Shown here piece by piece: positions 14,845 to 22,959 of a stretch of DNA of 39,200 nt. The stretch spans positions 1 through 39,200 of the forward strand of contig CAZBDV010000020.1 of NCBI GenBank assembly GCA_964490765.1. Reading direction: 5' to 3'. Position 1 is the first letter of the stretch, and each line of letters starts with the position of its first letter. The stretch comes from CAZBDV01 sp964490765 (GTDB taxonomy: Bacteria > Cloacimonadota > Cloacimonadia > Cloacimonadales > JAJBBL01). The position numbers and the translations under genes were made by a program. The notes under the pieces were generated by a model, which saw only the letters and a program-made list of their open reading frames with translations, ran no database searches and had not been told where the DNA came from.

Positions 14845-16698
14845 ATGATATTTAAAAGAATTGATGTCCTAATCTGTTTTGGTTCGGGATGTGTTTCAGC
14901 GGGTGCTCCTAAAATTAAAAGCAAGCTGATTGAAGTATTAAAAGAGAGAGATTTACTGGGTGAAACAAACATAATCGAGACAGGCTGTATGGGCCCCTGT
15001 GACTATGCACCGGTCATGATGATCTATCCCGAAGGGGTATTCTACCGAAAGGTTACAGTCGATGATATCGAAGAGATCGTTGAAGAACATTTCCTGAAAG
15101 GACGCCCAGTTAAGCGCCTTATGGCTTCTGACATTGAAGAAAAACCAGCAATAGAGCTAAAGGATATACCATTCTTCAAAAAACAGAACAAAGTCGCACT
15201 GCAAAACTGTGGATTCATTAATCCCGAAAGCATAGATGAATACATCGCTCAGGGAGGATATGAGGCCTTAGGTAAAGTTCTCACCGAGATGTCACCTGAA
15301 GATACCATTGACCTTATCGACCGTTCCGGTCTGCGTGGTCGGGGTGGTGGTGGCTTCTCAACAGCAATGAAGTGGAAGTTTACCAGAGCTAATCCAGTTA
15401 ATCCAAAATATATCATCTGTAACGGTGATGAAGGAGATCCTGGTGCTTTTATGGATCGTTCACTCCTTGAAGGTGATCCCCACCGTATCCTGGAAGGTAT
15501 GGCGATTGCAGCATATGCTGTAGGTGCTGAAAAAGGATACTTCTATATTCGGGCTGAATATCCTCTGGCAATCGAACGAATCTCGCTGGCTATAGAAAAC
15601 GCAAAGGAGATGGGATTACTGGGAGATAATATTTTCGGCAGTGGGTTCTCATTTGATCTGGAAGTAAGAAAGGGTGCAGGTGCTTTCGTTTGTGGTGAAG
15701 AGACTGCTCTTATCGCCTCAATAGAAGGGAAAAGGGGTGAACCTAACCCCAAACCCCCTTACCCCTCCGAATCAGGAGTCTGGGGAAAACCAACTGTAGT
15801 AAACAATGTCGAGACCCTGGCTAATATCCCGACGATCATCGAGAAAGGGGCGGAATGGTTCGCAAGTTTCGGAACCGGTGCCAGCAAAGGGACTAAAGTT
15901 TTTGCTCTGACCGGAGATGTTAAAAATACAGGATTGATCGAAGTTCCTATGGGTATCACATTGAAGGAACTTGTCTACGATGTAGGTGGTGGAATAATCG
16001 GTGGAAGAAAACTCAAAGCTGTTCAGTTGGGTGGCCCTTCCGGCGGATGCCTTACTTCTGAACATCTTGATGTCCAGATCGACTACGAGTCTCTTACTGA
16101 AAAAGGCTCTATGATGGGTTCTGGTGGAGTTATTGTTATTGATGATTCCAAATGTATCGTCAACATTGCAAAATTCTTCCTGGAGTTTTCAGTCGAGGAA
16201 TCTTGCGGAAAATGTGTTCCCTGCAGGGTTGGCCTGAAAGAGATGTTACAAATTCTGGAAAAGATATGTAACGGCAAGGGTGAAGTGAGTGACCTGGTAA
16301 GACTGGAGGAACTCGGTAATATGATAAAGAGACTTTCTCTCTGTGGACTCGGTCAGACAGCACCAAATCCTGTATTGAGCACACTACGTTATTTCTATCC
16401 CGAATACCAGGCTCATATAACTGACCGGATTTGTCCTTCATGTGTCTGCCCCGACCTGTATTACTTCATCATCGACAAGGAGAAGTGTATCGGCTGCTCT
16501 CTTTGTGCCCAGAAATGTCCTGTAAAGTGTATATCAGGCAGTAGAGAGTCTAAGTACGAGATACATCAGATAGATTGTGTTAAATGCGGAACCTGCCTGG
16601 AAGTATGCCCGGTAAACGCAATTAGCAAGATACCTGGTATTCACCCAGACGTGATTGAATATCAAAAAGAAGAGATGATTGCCGATGAAGAATATTAA
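14845..16698 (+). CDS. HydB-type NuoF flavoprotein (NADH/FMN and iron-sulfur subunit)
   Basis: 617 residues; AGAGGTG ribosome-binding site. Domain order: thioredoxin-like [2Fe-2S] domain with C11, C16, C48 and C52; FMN/NADH domain at about 125-440 with GLRGRGGGGFSTAMKWKF, CNGDEGDPGAF and GAGAFVCGEETALIASIEGKRG; a [4Fe-4S] site ESCGKCVPCRVG plus SLCGLGQ; and a C-terminal ferredoxin domain with two [4Fe-4S] motifs (CIGCSLCAQKCP, CVKCGTCLEVCP). This is the layout of HydB/HndC from NADH-linked, bifurcating [FeFe] hydrogenases, including their 'DEGDPGAF' wording. The extra C-terminal clusters fit contact with ferredoxin. It likely accepts electrons from the formate dehydrogenase and passes them to NAD and perhaps ferredoxin. 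Bifurcation is inference from family. Confidence 0.92.
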   Translation: MIFKRIDVLICFGSGCVSAGAPKIKSKLIEVLKERDLLGETNIIETGCMGPCDYAPVMMIYPEGVFYRKVTVDDIEEIVEEHFLKGRPVKRLMASDIEEKPAIELKDIPFFKKQNKVALQNCGFINPESIDEYIAQGGYEALGKVLTEMSPEDTIDLIDRSGLRGRGGGGFSTAMKWKFTRANPVNPKYIICNGDEGDPGAFMDRSLLEGDPHRILEGMAIAAYAVGAEKGYFYIRAEYPLAIERISLAIENAKEMGLLGDNIFGSGFSFDLEVRKGAGAFVCGEETALIASIEGKRGEPNPKPPYPSESGVWGKPTVVNNVETLANIPTIIEKGAEWFASFGTGASKGTKVFALTGDVKNTGLIEVPMGITLKELVYDVGGGIIGGRKLKAVQLGGPSGGCLTSEHLDVQIDYESLTEKGSMMGSGGVIVIDDSKCIVNIAKFFLEFSVEESCGKCVPCRVGLKEMLQILEKICNGKGEVSDLVRLEELGNMIKRLSLCGLGQTAPNPVLSTLRYFYPEYQAHITDRICPSCVCPDLYYFIIDKEKCIGCSLCAQKCPVKCISGSRESKYEIHQIDCVKCGTCLEVCPVNAISKIPGIHPDVIEYQKEEMIADEEY

Positions 16699-16736
16699 AC
16701 AAAACTCGAATTTAATAAGAAAAATGGGATGAAACA

Positions 16737-18302
16737 ATGAAGTACTATCGATCACACATTCTTGTTAGTATGGATGAGACTTCTCTCTTGGCAGGTGCTA
16801 AAGAGATTGAGAGTCTGATTATTCAGGAGTTGAAGAAAAATAAACTGGATGATGAAATAGCTGTTTTGCCGACCGGCTCGTTAGGATACTTCAACCAGGA
16901 AGTATGCTTACTGATCCTGCCTGATAATATCATCTACCGTAATGTTAAAAAAGATGACATACCGATCATAGTAAAAGAGCATCTGTTAAAAGGGAGGCAT
17001 GTTAAGCATCTATTATCTGGAGAGTTACAGTATCATAGTTTGAGTTTGACTACTCAAAAGAGAGTAGTACTGGAGCATTCAGGAGTTATCAATCCAGAGA
17101 GTATTGATGAATATCTCGGCTACGATGGTTATGAGGCCTGGATTAAAGCTCTCCTGAAGATGAAGCCGGAAGAGATAGTCGAAGAGGTTAAGAAATCGGG
17201 TCTTAGAGGGCGTGGTGGAGCCGGTTTCCCAACCGGACTTAAGTGGAGTTTTACTGCTCCATTAAAGGCAGATCAGAAATTTCTGCTCATCAATGCCGAT
17301 GAAGGCGAACCGGGTACCTTTAAAGATCGTCTGATTATGGAAGGTGACCCTCACAAAATCCTCGAAGGTATGATGATCGCCGGTTACGCTATAGGTGCTA
17401 CTGTCGGTTATATCTATATCAGGGGAGAATACAAATTATGTATTGAACGACTTCGGAAGGCGATTGACCAGGCATATGAATATGGTTTCCTCGGTAAGAA
17501 TATCTTCGAAAGTGGTTTCGATTTCGATATCGATATCAAGATCGGGGCTGGTGCCTATGTTTGTGGTGAAGAGACGGCCATGATCGAATCACTGGAGGGT
17601 AAACGTGGCAATCCGAGAGTGAAACCGCCTTTCCCCGGAGTAGCTGGTATCTGGCAAAAACCGACTGTGGTCAATAACGTTGAGACTATCAGTAATGTTC
17701 CCTCCATAATTCTTAAAGGAGCAGAGTGGTTTAAAGCAATTGGAACACCAGAAAGTTGTGGTACCAAGGTCTATACGATCATGGGTGATGTACAGAATCC
17801 CGGTTTATGCGAAGTGGATATGGGCACCTCACTAAGAGAGATTATCGAGCATTACGGCGGGGGAATGCTGCACGGGAAGAAGTTCAAAGCAGCACTGGTA
17901 GGTGGAGCTGCAGGAGCTTTCATTCCTCCCCATCTGCTGGATGTCAAAATGGATTTTCATAACCTGGCAGAGTTTAAGGCTGTTCTGGGTTCTGGAGCTA
18001 TTCTGGTGATGAGCGAGGAGAAATGCATAGCCGAAATGCTCTGGTCTATTCTTCGGTTTTTCCGTCACGAATCGTGTGGGAAATGCTCTCCCTGCAGTAA
18101 GGGTACCGAATTACTCTACAGGCTGATTACCAGAGTTTTACGTTGTAAAGGTTCGGAGAGCGACCTGCAACAGATGATATCAGTATCTGAAGGGATGCAG
18201 GTCAGCCTCTGTGCACTGGGTCAGTCACCACAAATGCCAATAAGATCGGCACTACAGTATTTTCCTGAAGATTTTGCCGGTTATATAAAACGAGCACAAT
18301 AA
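16737..18302 (+). CDS. Second NuoF-like flavoprotein, with degenerate N-terminal [2Fe-2S] domain
   Basis: 521 residues; ATG at 16737 behind GGGATGA. It parallels the preceding paralogue from residue 1, but the four ligand positions C11, C16, C48 and C52 are S11, S16, S48 and F52 here, so the first [2Fe-2S] cluster cannot form. The flavin/NADH core is intact: GLRGRGGAGFPTGLKWSF, NADEGEPGTFKDR (complex-I-like wording) and GAGAYVCGEETAMIESLEGKRG. The [4Fe-4S] site is also complete (ESCGKCSPC, SLCALGQ). It stops after this domain and lacks the C-terminal ferredoxin of its neighbour. It probably serves as an alternative NAD(P)(H)-binding or flavin subunit in the same complex. Its retention of all flavin motifs argues against it being a decaying copy. 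Confidence 0.9.
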   Translation: MKYYRSHILVSMDETSLLAGAKEIESLIIQELKKNKLDDEIAVLPTGSLGYFNQEVCLLILPDNIIYRNVKKDDIPIIVKEHLLKGRHVKHLLSGELQYHSLSLTTQKRVVLEHSGVINPESIDEYLGYDGYEAWIKALLKMKPEEIVEEVKKSGLRGRGGAGFPTGLKWSFTAPLKADQKFLLINADEGEPGTFKDRLIMEGDPHKILEGMMIAGYAIGATVGYIYIRGEYKLCIERLRKAIDQAYEYGFLGKNIFESGFDFDIDIKIGAGAYVCGEETAMIESLEGKRGNPRVKPPFPGVAGIWQKPTVVNNVETISNVPSIILKGAEWFKAIGTPESCGTKVYTIMGDVQNPGLCEVDMGTSLREIIEHYGGGMLHGKKFKAALVGGAAGAFIPPHLLDVKMDFHNLAEFKAVLGSGAILVMSEEKCIAEMLWSILRFFRHESCGKCSPCSKGTELLYRLITRVLRCKGSESDLQQMISVSEGMQVSLCALGQSPQMPIRSALQYFPEDFAGYIKRAQ

Positions 18303-18331
18303 TAAAAAATAGTTGTATATAAGGAGGTTTC

Positions 18332-21028
18332 ATGAAGATTCTTATTAACGGGAAAGCTTGCGAAGCAGTTCCGGGACAAACTGTGCTGCAAGTTGCCCGA
18401 GATAACGGAATCTATATTCCATCACTCTGCTATCATGCTAAGATCGGTCCTGCAGGCAAATGTAGAGTTTGTGTAGTTGAAGTAGAGGGTATGCGCGGTT
18501 TGCAGACATCGTGTAATTTACCTGTAAAAGATGGAATGAACGTCAGAACTGATACTGAAGTGGTCAAAGCTCACCAGCGCTTGATCGTTGATCTTCTATT
18601 ATCATCAGGAAAACATGACTGTTTGTCCTGTGAACAGAATGGTATATGCGAATTACAGGATGCAGCTTATTATCTTGGTATCGAAAGACCATCTTTTGAC
18701 CTGGCACCGAAGACTATTGATATCGATGAGAGCAGTGAAATGGTCTATGTAGACCGTTCCAAATGTATTCAGTGTGGACGATGTGTTGAAGGTTGTAATA
18801 ACACTGTCGTTAATGAAGTTATCAATTTCTCAGAACGGGGATTCGATACTAAAATAGCCTTTGATGATTTCCTGCCACTTGGAGAATCTACCTGCGTTCA
18901 GTGTGGAGAATGTGTTCAACTCTGTCCCGTAGGTGCTCTACTCGATAAAAATGCTATGGGCAAGGGACGAGCATGGGATTTCGAGAAAGTAACGACGGTT
19001 TGTCCATATTGCGGTGTCGGCTGTCAGATGGAATTACATATCGATCGTAGACGAAACGAGATCGTAAGAGTAACTGGTGTTGAGGATGCAGAAGCTAATA
19101 AAGGGATGCTCTGTATCAAAGGACGATACGGTTATGATTTCGTTAATGACGAAACGAGATTGACTGTTCCTCTAATTAAAGATAGTAATGGGGCCTTTCA
19201 GGAAGCTTCCTGGGATGATGCGATCAAGCTCGTAGCGAGTAAGTTTAAGGAGATAAAAGAGAAACACGGCTCTGACTCAATTGCCGGATTGTGCTCTGCA
19301 AAAGTAACTAATGAAGAGAACTACACTTTTCAAAAGTTTATGAGGAGGGAAATAGGCACCAACAATGTCGACCACTGTGCGAGGTTATGTCACTCCTCAA
19401 CGGTGGCCGGTCTGGCTGCCTCGTTTGGAAGCGGAGCAATGACTAATGATATCAACGATATCAGAAAAGCCGATGTAATTCTTGTTACCGGGTCTGATAC
19501 AACAGCTGCCCACCCGGTTATATCAGCAAGGATTAAGAAAGCAGTACGTGACAGCAAGAGCAAGCTAATTGTTATAGATCCGAAAAAGATCAGATTAGCA
19601 GATTATGCTGAGATCTATGCCTCACAGAGACCTGGCTCTGACGTTGCTGTTCTCAATGGGATTATGCAGATTATCCTGAAGAATGGGTGGGAAGATAAAG
19701 AATATATAACTAATCGTTGTGAAAACTTCGATGATTTCAAAGAAGAGATCATGAAGGATAAATATTCACCCGAAAATGTAGAAAAACTGTCTGGTATCCC
19801 TGCTGATACTTTGAAAGAAATAGCTGAAATGTTTGCTAAAGCAAAGACCGGATCTGTTTTTTACTCAATGGGTATAACGCAGCATACTACAGGTACTGAC
19901 AATGTGAAAACTGTTGCAAACCTCCAGATGCTTTGCGGTAATCTCGGTATACCGGGTGGAGGTGTCAATCCTCTTCGCGGGCAGTGTAATGTTCAGGGTG
20001 CCTGTGATATGGGTGGCCTGCCTAATGTATATCCTGGTTATCAGAAAGTTACCGATCCAAATGCAAAAGAGAAGTTTGAGAAGATATATGAAAGACCAAT
20101 GCCAGACAAGGTCGGTCTTACTGTTACCGATGTAATAGATACAGCCTACGAAGGCAAGCTCAAAGGACTTTATATCATGGGTGAAAACCCCTTCCTCAGC
20201 GATCCGGATCAACATCATGTTGTAAAAGCACTGGAAAATATCGAATTTATGGTTGTTCAGGATATATTCCTGACTGAAACAGCCGAGTTTGCGGATGTTG
20301 TTCTCCCGGCAAAATCATTTGCCGAAAAAGAGGGACACTTCACCAATACTGAGAGAAGAGTCCAGAGACTTAACATCGCTGTAAATGCTCCGGGTGAAGC
20401 GAAAGATGACTGGGAAATTACCCAGCTTATCGCTAATGCTATGGGATCTGACTGGAATTATAAGACAGTCAAAGAAATTACAGACGAGATCAATCTCACC
20501 ACACCCTCATATGCTGGAATCACCTGGGATAGGATTGGAAGTAACGGCCTTCAGTGGCCCTGTCCAACAACAGATCATCCAGGTACACCCTATCTTCATA
20601 AGGATAAATTCGCTCGAGGACTTGGCCTGTTCCATGTCATTGAGTTCAAGGAACCGGCTGAACTTCCCGATGAAGAATATCCTTTGATTCTGACAACCGG
20701 GAGAATACTGGAGCAGTTCCATACTGGAACGATGAGCAGGAAATCCAAAGGATTGAATAATATTGGTAGACCAACAGTCATGATATCGGTCTTTGATGCT
20801 GAAAAACTCGGTATATCAAACAGCGAAACAGTTGAAGTCTCAACAAGAAGAGGTAGTATTGAGATAGCGGCATTTGTTACCAAAAAGATGCGAGCTGGAA
20901 CAGTTTATGTCCCCTTTCACTTTGTGGAAGCTCCGGCTAATCGCCTGACAATAAATGCTGTCGATCCGGTTGCTAAAATACCGGAGTTTAAAGTCTGTGC
21001 TGCTAAGGTAACAAAGCTCAATAAATAA
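18332..21028 (+). CDS. fdhA: Formate dehydrogenase catalytic subunit (Mo/W-bis-MGD), cysteine type
   Basis: 898 residues with an excellent AAGGAGG ribosome-binding site. The N-terminus is a NuoG-like iron-sulfur module: [2Fe-2S] with C33, C44, C47 and C61, then a His-Cys [4Fe-4S] segment (HDCLSCEQNGICELQ) and two ferredoxin clusters (CIQCGRCVEGC, CVQCGECVQLCP). The molybdopterin oxidoreductase part starts with its own [4Fe-4S] binding motif VCPYCGVGCQM. The active-site segment NVDHCARLCHSSTVAGL places C353 where selenocysteine occurs in E. coli FdhF, followed by H354. The C-terminal MGD-binding domain (from about 760) has TTGRILEQFHTGTMSR. It oxidises formate to CO2 or reduces CO2, passing electrons through its clusters to the NuoE/NuoF-like subunits encoded directly upstream. 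It is cytosolic (no Tat signal). Last gene of the operon. Confidence 0.93.
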   Translation: MKILINGKACEAVPGQTVLQVARDNGIYIPSLCYHAKIGPAGKCRVCVVEVEGMRGLQTSCNLPVKDGMNVRTDTEVVKAHQRLIVDLLLSSGKHDCLSCEQNGICELQDAAYYLGIERPSFDLAPKTIDIDESSEMVYVDRSKCIQCGRCVEGCNNTVVNEVINFSERGFDTKIAFDDFLPLGESTCVQCGECVQLCPVGALLDKNAMGKGRAWDFEKVTTVCPYCGVGCQMELHIDRRRNEIVRVTGVEDAEANKGMLCIKGRYGYDFVNDETRLTVPLIKDSNGAFQEASWDDAIKLVASKFKEIKEKHGSDSIAGLCSAKVTNEENYTFQKFMRREIGTNNVDHCARLCHSSTVAGLAASFGSGAMTNDINDIRKADVILVTGSDTTAAHPVISARIKKAVRDSKSKLIVIDPKKIRLADYAEIYASQRPGSDVAVLNGIMQIILKNGWEDKEYITNRCENFDDFKEEIMKDKYSPENVEKLSGIPADTLKEIAEMFAKAKTGSVFYSMGITQHTTGTDNVKTVANLQMLCGNLGIPGGGVNPLRGQCNVQGACDMGGLPNVYPGYQKVTDPNAKEKFEKIYERPMPDKVGLTVTDVIDTAYEGKLKGLYIMGENPFLSDPDQHHVVKALENIEFMVVQDIFLTETAEFADVVLPAKSFAEKEGHFTNTERRVQRLNIAVNAPGEAKDDWEITQLIANAMGSDWNYKTVKEITDEINLTTPSYAGITWDRIGSNGLQWPCPTTDHPGTPYLHKDKFARGLGLFHVIEFKEPAELPDEEYPLILTTGRILEQFHTGTMSRKSKGLNNIGRPTVMISVFDAEKLGISNSETVEVSTRRGSIEIAAFVTKKMRAGTVYVPFHFVEAPANRLTINAVDPVAKIPEFKVCAAKVTKLNK

Positions 21029-21034
21029 TTCGTA

Positions 21035-22138
21035 TCAAGTTACCTTGCCACGGGCTATGATATACCAGCAGTCAATAACCTGGTCTTCCTCGATAATATA
21101 AGCGAGATCAAAGAGATTTGTCACAGAGCAGGCATGATTGGGTATGATCGTTATACGATCACCAATTCTGAGAGGATTATCCTCATGAACCCTGATTATG
21201 CCATGCTCTTCTGACAATCTTTCTATGACTGCTGAAGGATGTTCTCTTACTAATCCGTGCCCTCTTATAAGCTGAGAACCATGAACCCCCCTGTCCAGTC
21301 CGAGACTCTTGCTGCCGGCATCAATAATGATCCGGTTTCTCTGGGGTCGGCTGATTACAGTAGCCATGACAGCGAGTGCACATCTATCTGCCTGAGTTAC
21401 ACCTAAAGAGACCTGAATGTTATCATAAAAGACATAATTTCCGGGCCTGAATTCAGTTATACCCTCAGCTCTTTTAAGATAAAGGGCTGAGGGTGTAGAT
21501 CCGACACTTATCTCCTTAACTGTAATACCCTGTTCTCTCAAGATCTTTGCCATATCTGTTATTATTCTGATCTCATCAGCAGCAATCCGATAAACCTGAT
21601 CTACACCTTCTGCTCCGTATATATTGCCCGAATGGCTCATTAAGCCATGAAAACTCAGCTTCCTACTCTTTTTAATTTCCCTTACCAGTTGATATACTTC
21701 CGTATTGTCTGTGATTCCTGCTCTCTTCATCCCGGTATCGATTTCAATGAACAGATTCAGCTTCTTACTACCAATATCAAGATATCTATCAAGCTGGTCT
21801 ATCCCTTCCCTACTATCTACGCAAACACTGATCAATCTGGTTCTGGCTAATCGACTCAATCGCGCAAGCTTGATCTCACCGATGATTTGATTAGCAATTT
21901 GTATATCCGAAATACCAATTTCACTCATTACCTCAGCTTCACTCAGCTTGACAACAGCTATACCATTGCCGCTCAATTCATTTTGAGCAAGAGCTATCTC
22001 CCCTATCTTATGAGTTTTAATGTGAGGACGAAGCTTCACTCCTGCATTACTACAGAGTTCTGCCATCTCCACTAGATTGGTTCTCATCTTAATCCTGTCG
22101 ATCAACAAGGCAGGTGTATCCAAATTCATCAGATCCAT
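21035..22138 (-). CDS. PLP-dependent D-threonine aldolase/D-serine dehydratase-like enzyme
   Basis: 367 residues from ATG 22138, chosen because AGAGAGG lies 5 nt upstream; a GTG at 22144 falls inside that ribosome-binding site. The fold-type III (alanine-racemase-like) N-terminus has LDTPALLIDRIKMRTN and the PLP-lysine motif LRPHIKTHK (37-44). The metal-binding site of the DSD1/D-threonine aldolase family is visible near the C-terminus as NHAC followed by SVTNLF. The enzyme cleaves or deaminates D-beta-hydroxy amino acids using PLP and a divalent metal; which substrate it uses cannot be read from sequence. It converges on the formate dehydrogenase gene with a 6-bp gap and diverges from the dcw cluster. 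A role in D-amino-acid turnover near wall synthesis is possible but only suggested by position. Confidence 0.85.
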   Translation of the reverse strand: MDLMNLDTPALLIDRIKMRTNLVEMAELCSNAGVKLRPHIKTHKIGEIALAQNELSGNGIAVVKLSEAEVMSEIGISDIQIANQIIGEIKLARLSRLARTRLISVCVDSREGIDQLDRYLDIGSKKLNLFIEIDTGMKRAGITDNTEVYQLVREIKKSRKLSFHGLMSHSGNIYGAEGVDQVYRIAADEIRIITDMAKILREQGITVKEISVGSTPSALYLKRAEGITEFRPGNYVFYDNIQVSLGVTQADRCALAVMATVISRPQRNRIIIDAGSKSLGLDRGVHGSQLIRGHGLVREHPSAVIERLSEEHGIIRVHEDNPLRIGDRITIIPNHACSVTNLFDLAYIIEEDQVIDCWYIIARGKVT

Positions 22139-22282
22139 AATCACCTCTCTGAAATAAAATATATGTCACCATGTGGCCGATTTACAGTCAATAAATATCC
22201 GGATGGATAATGCTTTTGAAGTTCGAGTTAATTCAATGAATAGCAACCGGGATATTTGGGGAAAATAGTTGCTAAGATTTAC

Positions 22283-22307
22283 AAAGGCAAATCTTTTTTG
22301 CCTTTTT
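22283..22307 (+). terminator. Orphan plus-strand intrinsic terminator
   Basis: AAAGGCAAA (22283-22291), a TCTTT loop and TTTGCCTTT (22297-22305), with the T-run continuing to 22307. The stem is 9 bp and perfect. No plus-strand gene ends nearby. It may stop read-through from the formate dehydrogenase operon, for which no terminator is visible, before it reaches the mraZ promoter. Otherwise it ends an unrecognised small RNA. Confidence 0.6.
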
Positions 22308-22419
22308 GTATAAAGAGCTCTCGCCTCATATCTTCCTGTATTGCAGAGATTTAGCACTTCGTTGCCGGTAGAGAAATTCAAGAAATACTCGCTAATATCT
22401 CCTTATAGAAAGAAATTCC

Positions 22420-22489
22420 TTGACGCCCAGAATCTTTTAGTCAAATTTTGTCATTGATAGTCAAATTAATTCAAATTGAGGCAATTTAG
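22420..22489 (+). promoter_or_regulatory. Probable mraZ promoter/operator: five 10-bp-phased direct repeats
   Basis: Starting at 22440 the sequence reads in 10-bp steps GTCAAATTTT, GTCATTGATA, GTCAAATTAA, TTCAAATTGA, GGCAATTTAG. A core (G/T)TCAAATT recurs with helical phasing; TAGTCAAATT is exactly repeated at 22438-22447 and 22458-22467. A -35-like TTGACG lies at 22420-22425, though no good -10 follows. MraZ proteins are known to bind short direct repeats at 10-bp spacing in their own promoters, so this is the likely autoregulatory site. The motif itself differs from the E. coli TGGGN. Confidence 0.6.
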
Positions 22490-22515
22490 ATGCTGTGACA
22501 GAGGCTGGAGGTCAA

Positions 22516-22959
22516 ATGTCTGGTGATTTTTTAGGTGTTTTCGAAAACGCTGTGCATAACAACAGAATAACTCTCCCTGCTGTTTTCAAGAAGTGCTTTA
22601 GTACATCTTCCAAGCAGACAGTCGTTGTCACAATGGGTTCTGAAGGGACTAATCTGGCTGTCTATCCACTTGATAACTGGAATACGATGATCGACAAATT
22701 GAAGAAGGGTGATGAAAGAGACAAGATGTTCATGAATAGTCTCATTGAATTTGCGTTATCCAAAAGGGAGCTTGAAGGTCCTGGTCGTATCAGGATAGAC
22801 AGTTTTCTTTTAGAAGATGTTGGTATTAAGGACTCAGTGATCATCAAGGGTGAAGGTGATTACATCTCTCTCTGGAATCCTGAAAAATTCAGAGAGGAGA
22901 GGAAGAAGAAACTGCAATATCATTCTGATAATTTCAAAGCTATCAATTACAGAATATGA
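22516..22959 (+). CDS. mraZ: Transcriptional regulator MraZ
   Basis: 147 residues from ATG 22516, supported by GGAGG 4 nt upstream; a GTG 21 nt earlier is the longer alternative. Two SpoVT/AbrB-like halves are visible: FENAVHNNRITLPAVFKK near the N-terminus and LEGPGRIRIDSFLLEDVGI in the middle, each followed by a short beta segment (NLAVYPLDNW; YISLWNPEKF). MraZ forms ring-shaped oligomers that bind repeated DNA boxes before the dcw operon and usually repress it. It is the first gene of the cluster and overlaps rsmH by 4 bp (ATGA), indicating coupled translation. Confidence 0.95.
   Translation: MSGDFLGVFENAVHNNRITLPAVFKKCFSTSSKQTVVVTMGSEGTNLAVYPLDNWNTMIDKLKKGDERDKMFMNSLIEFALSKRELEGPGRIRIDSFLLEDVGIKDSVIIKGEGDYISLWNPEKFREERKKKLQYHSDNFKAINYRI

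Larger units (their letters stand above)
22139..22515. other. Divergent intergenic region before mraZ
   Basis: 377 bp between the D-amino-acid enzyme gene and mraZ. It holds an orphan plus-strand terminator hairpin (22283-22307), AT-rich sequence, and the repeat operator directly before mraZ. A short minus-strand frame within it (22166-22381) has no good ribosome-binding site or family features and I do not regard it as a gene. Confidence 0.6.

Noticed and set aside
16737..18302. Second NuoF as a decaying pseudogene
   Set aside because: The frame is full length and all flavin, NADH and [4Fe-4S] motifs are intact; only the N-terminal cluster ligands are lost.
22166..22381. 71-residue minus-strand frame in the mraZ upstream region
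   Set aside because: It begins with TTG, its nearest Shine-Dalgarno-like sequence is about 17 nt away, it overlaps a terminator hairpin, and it shows no domain or family pattern.
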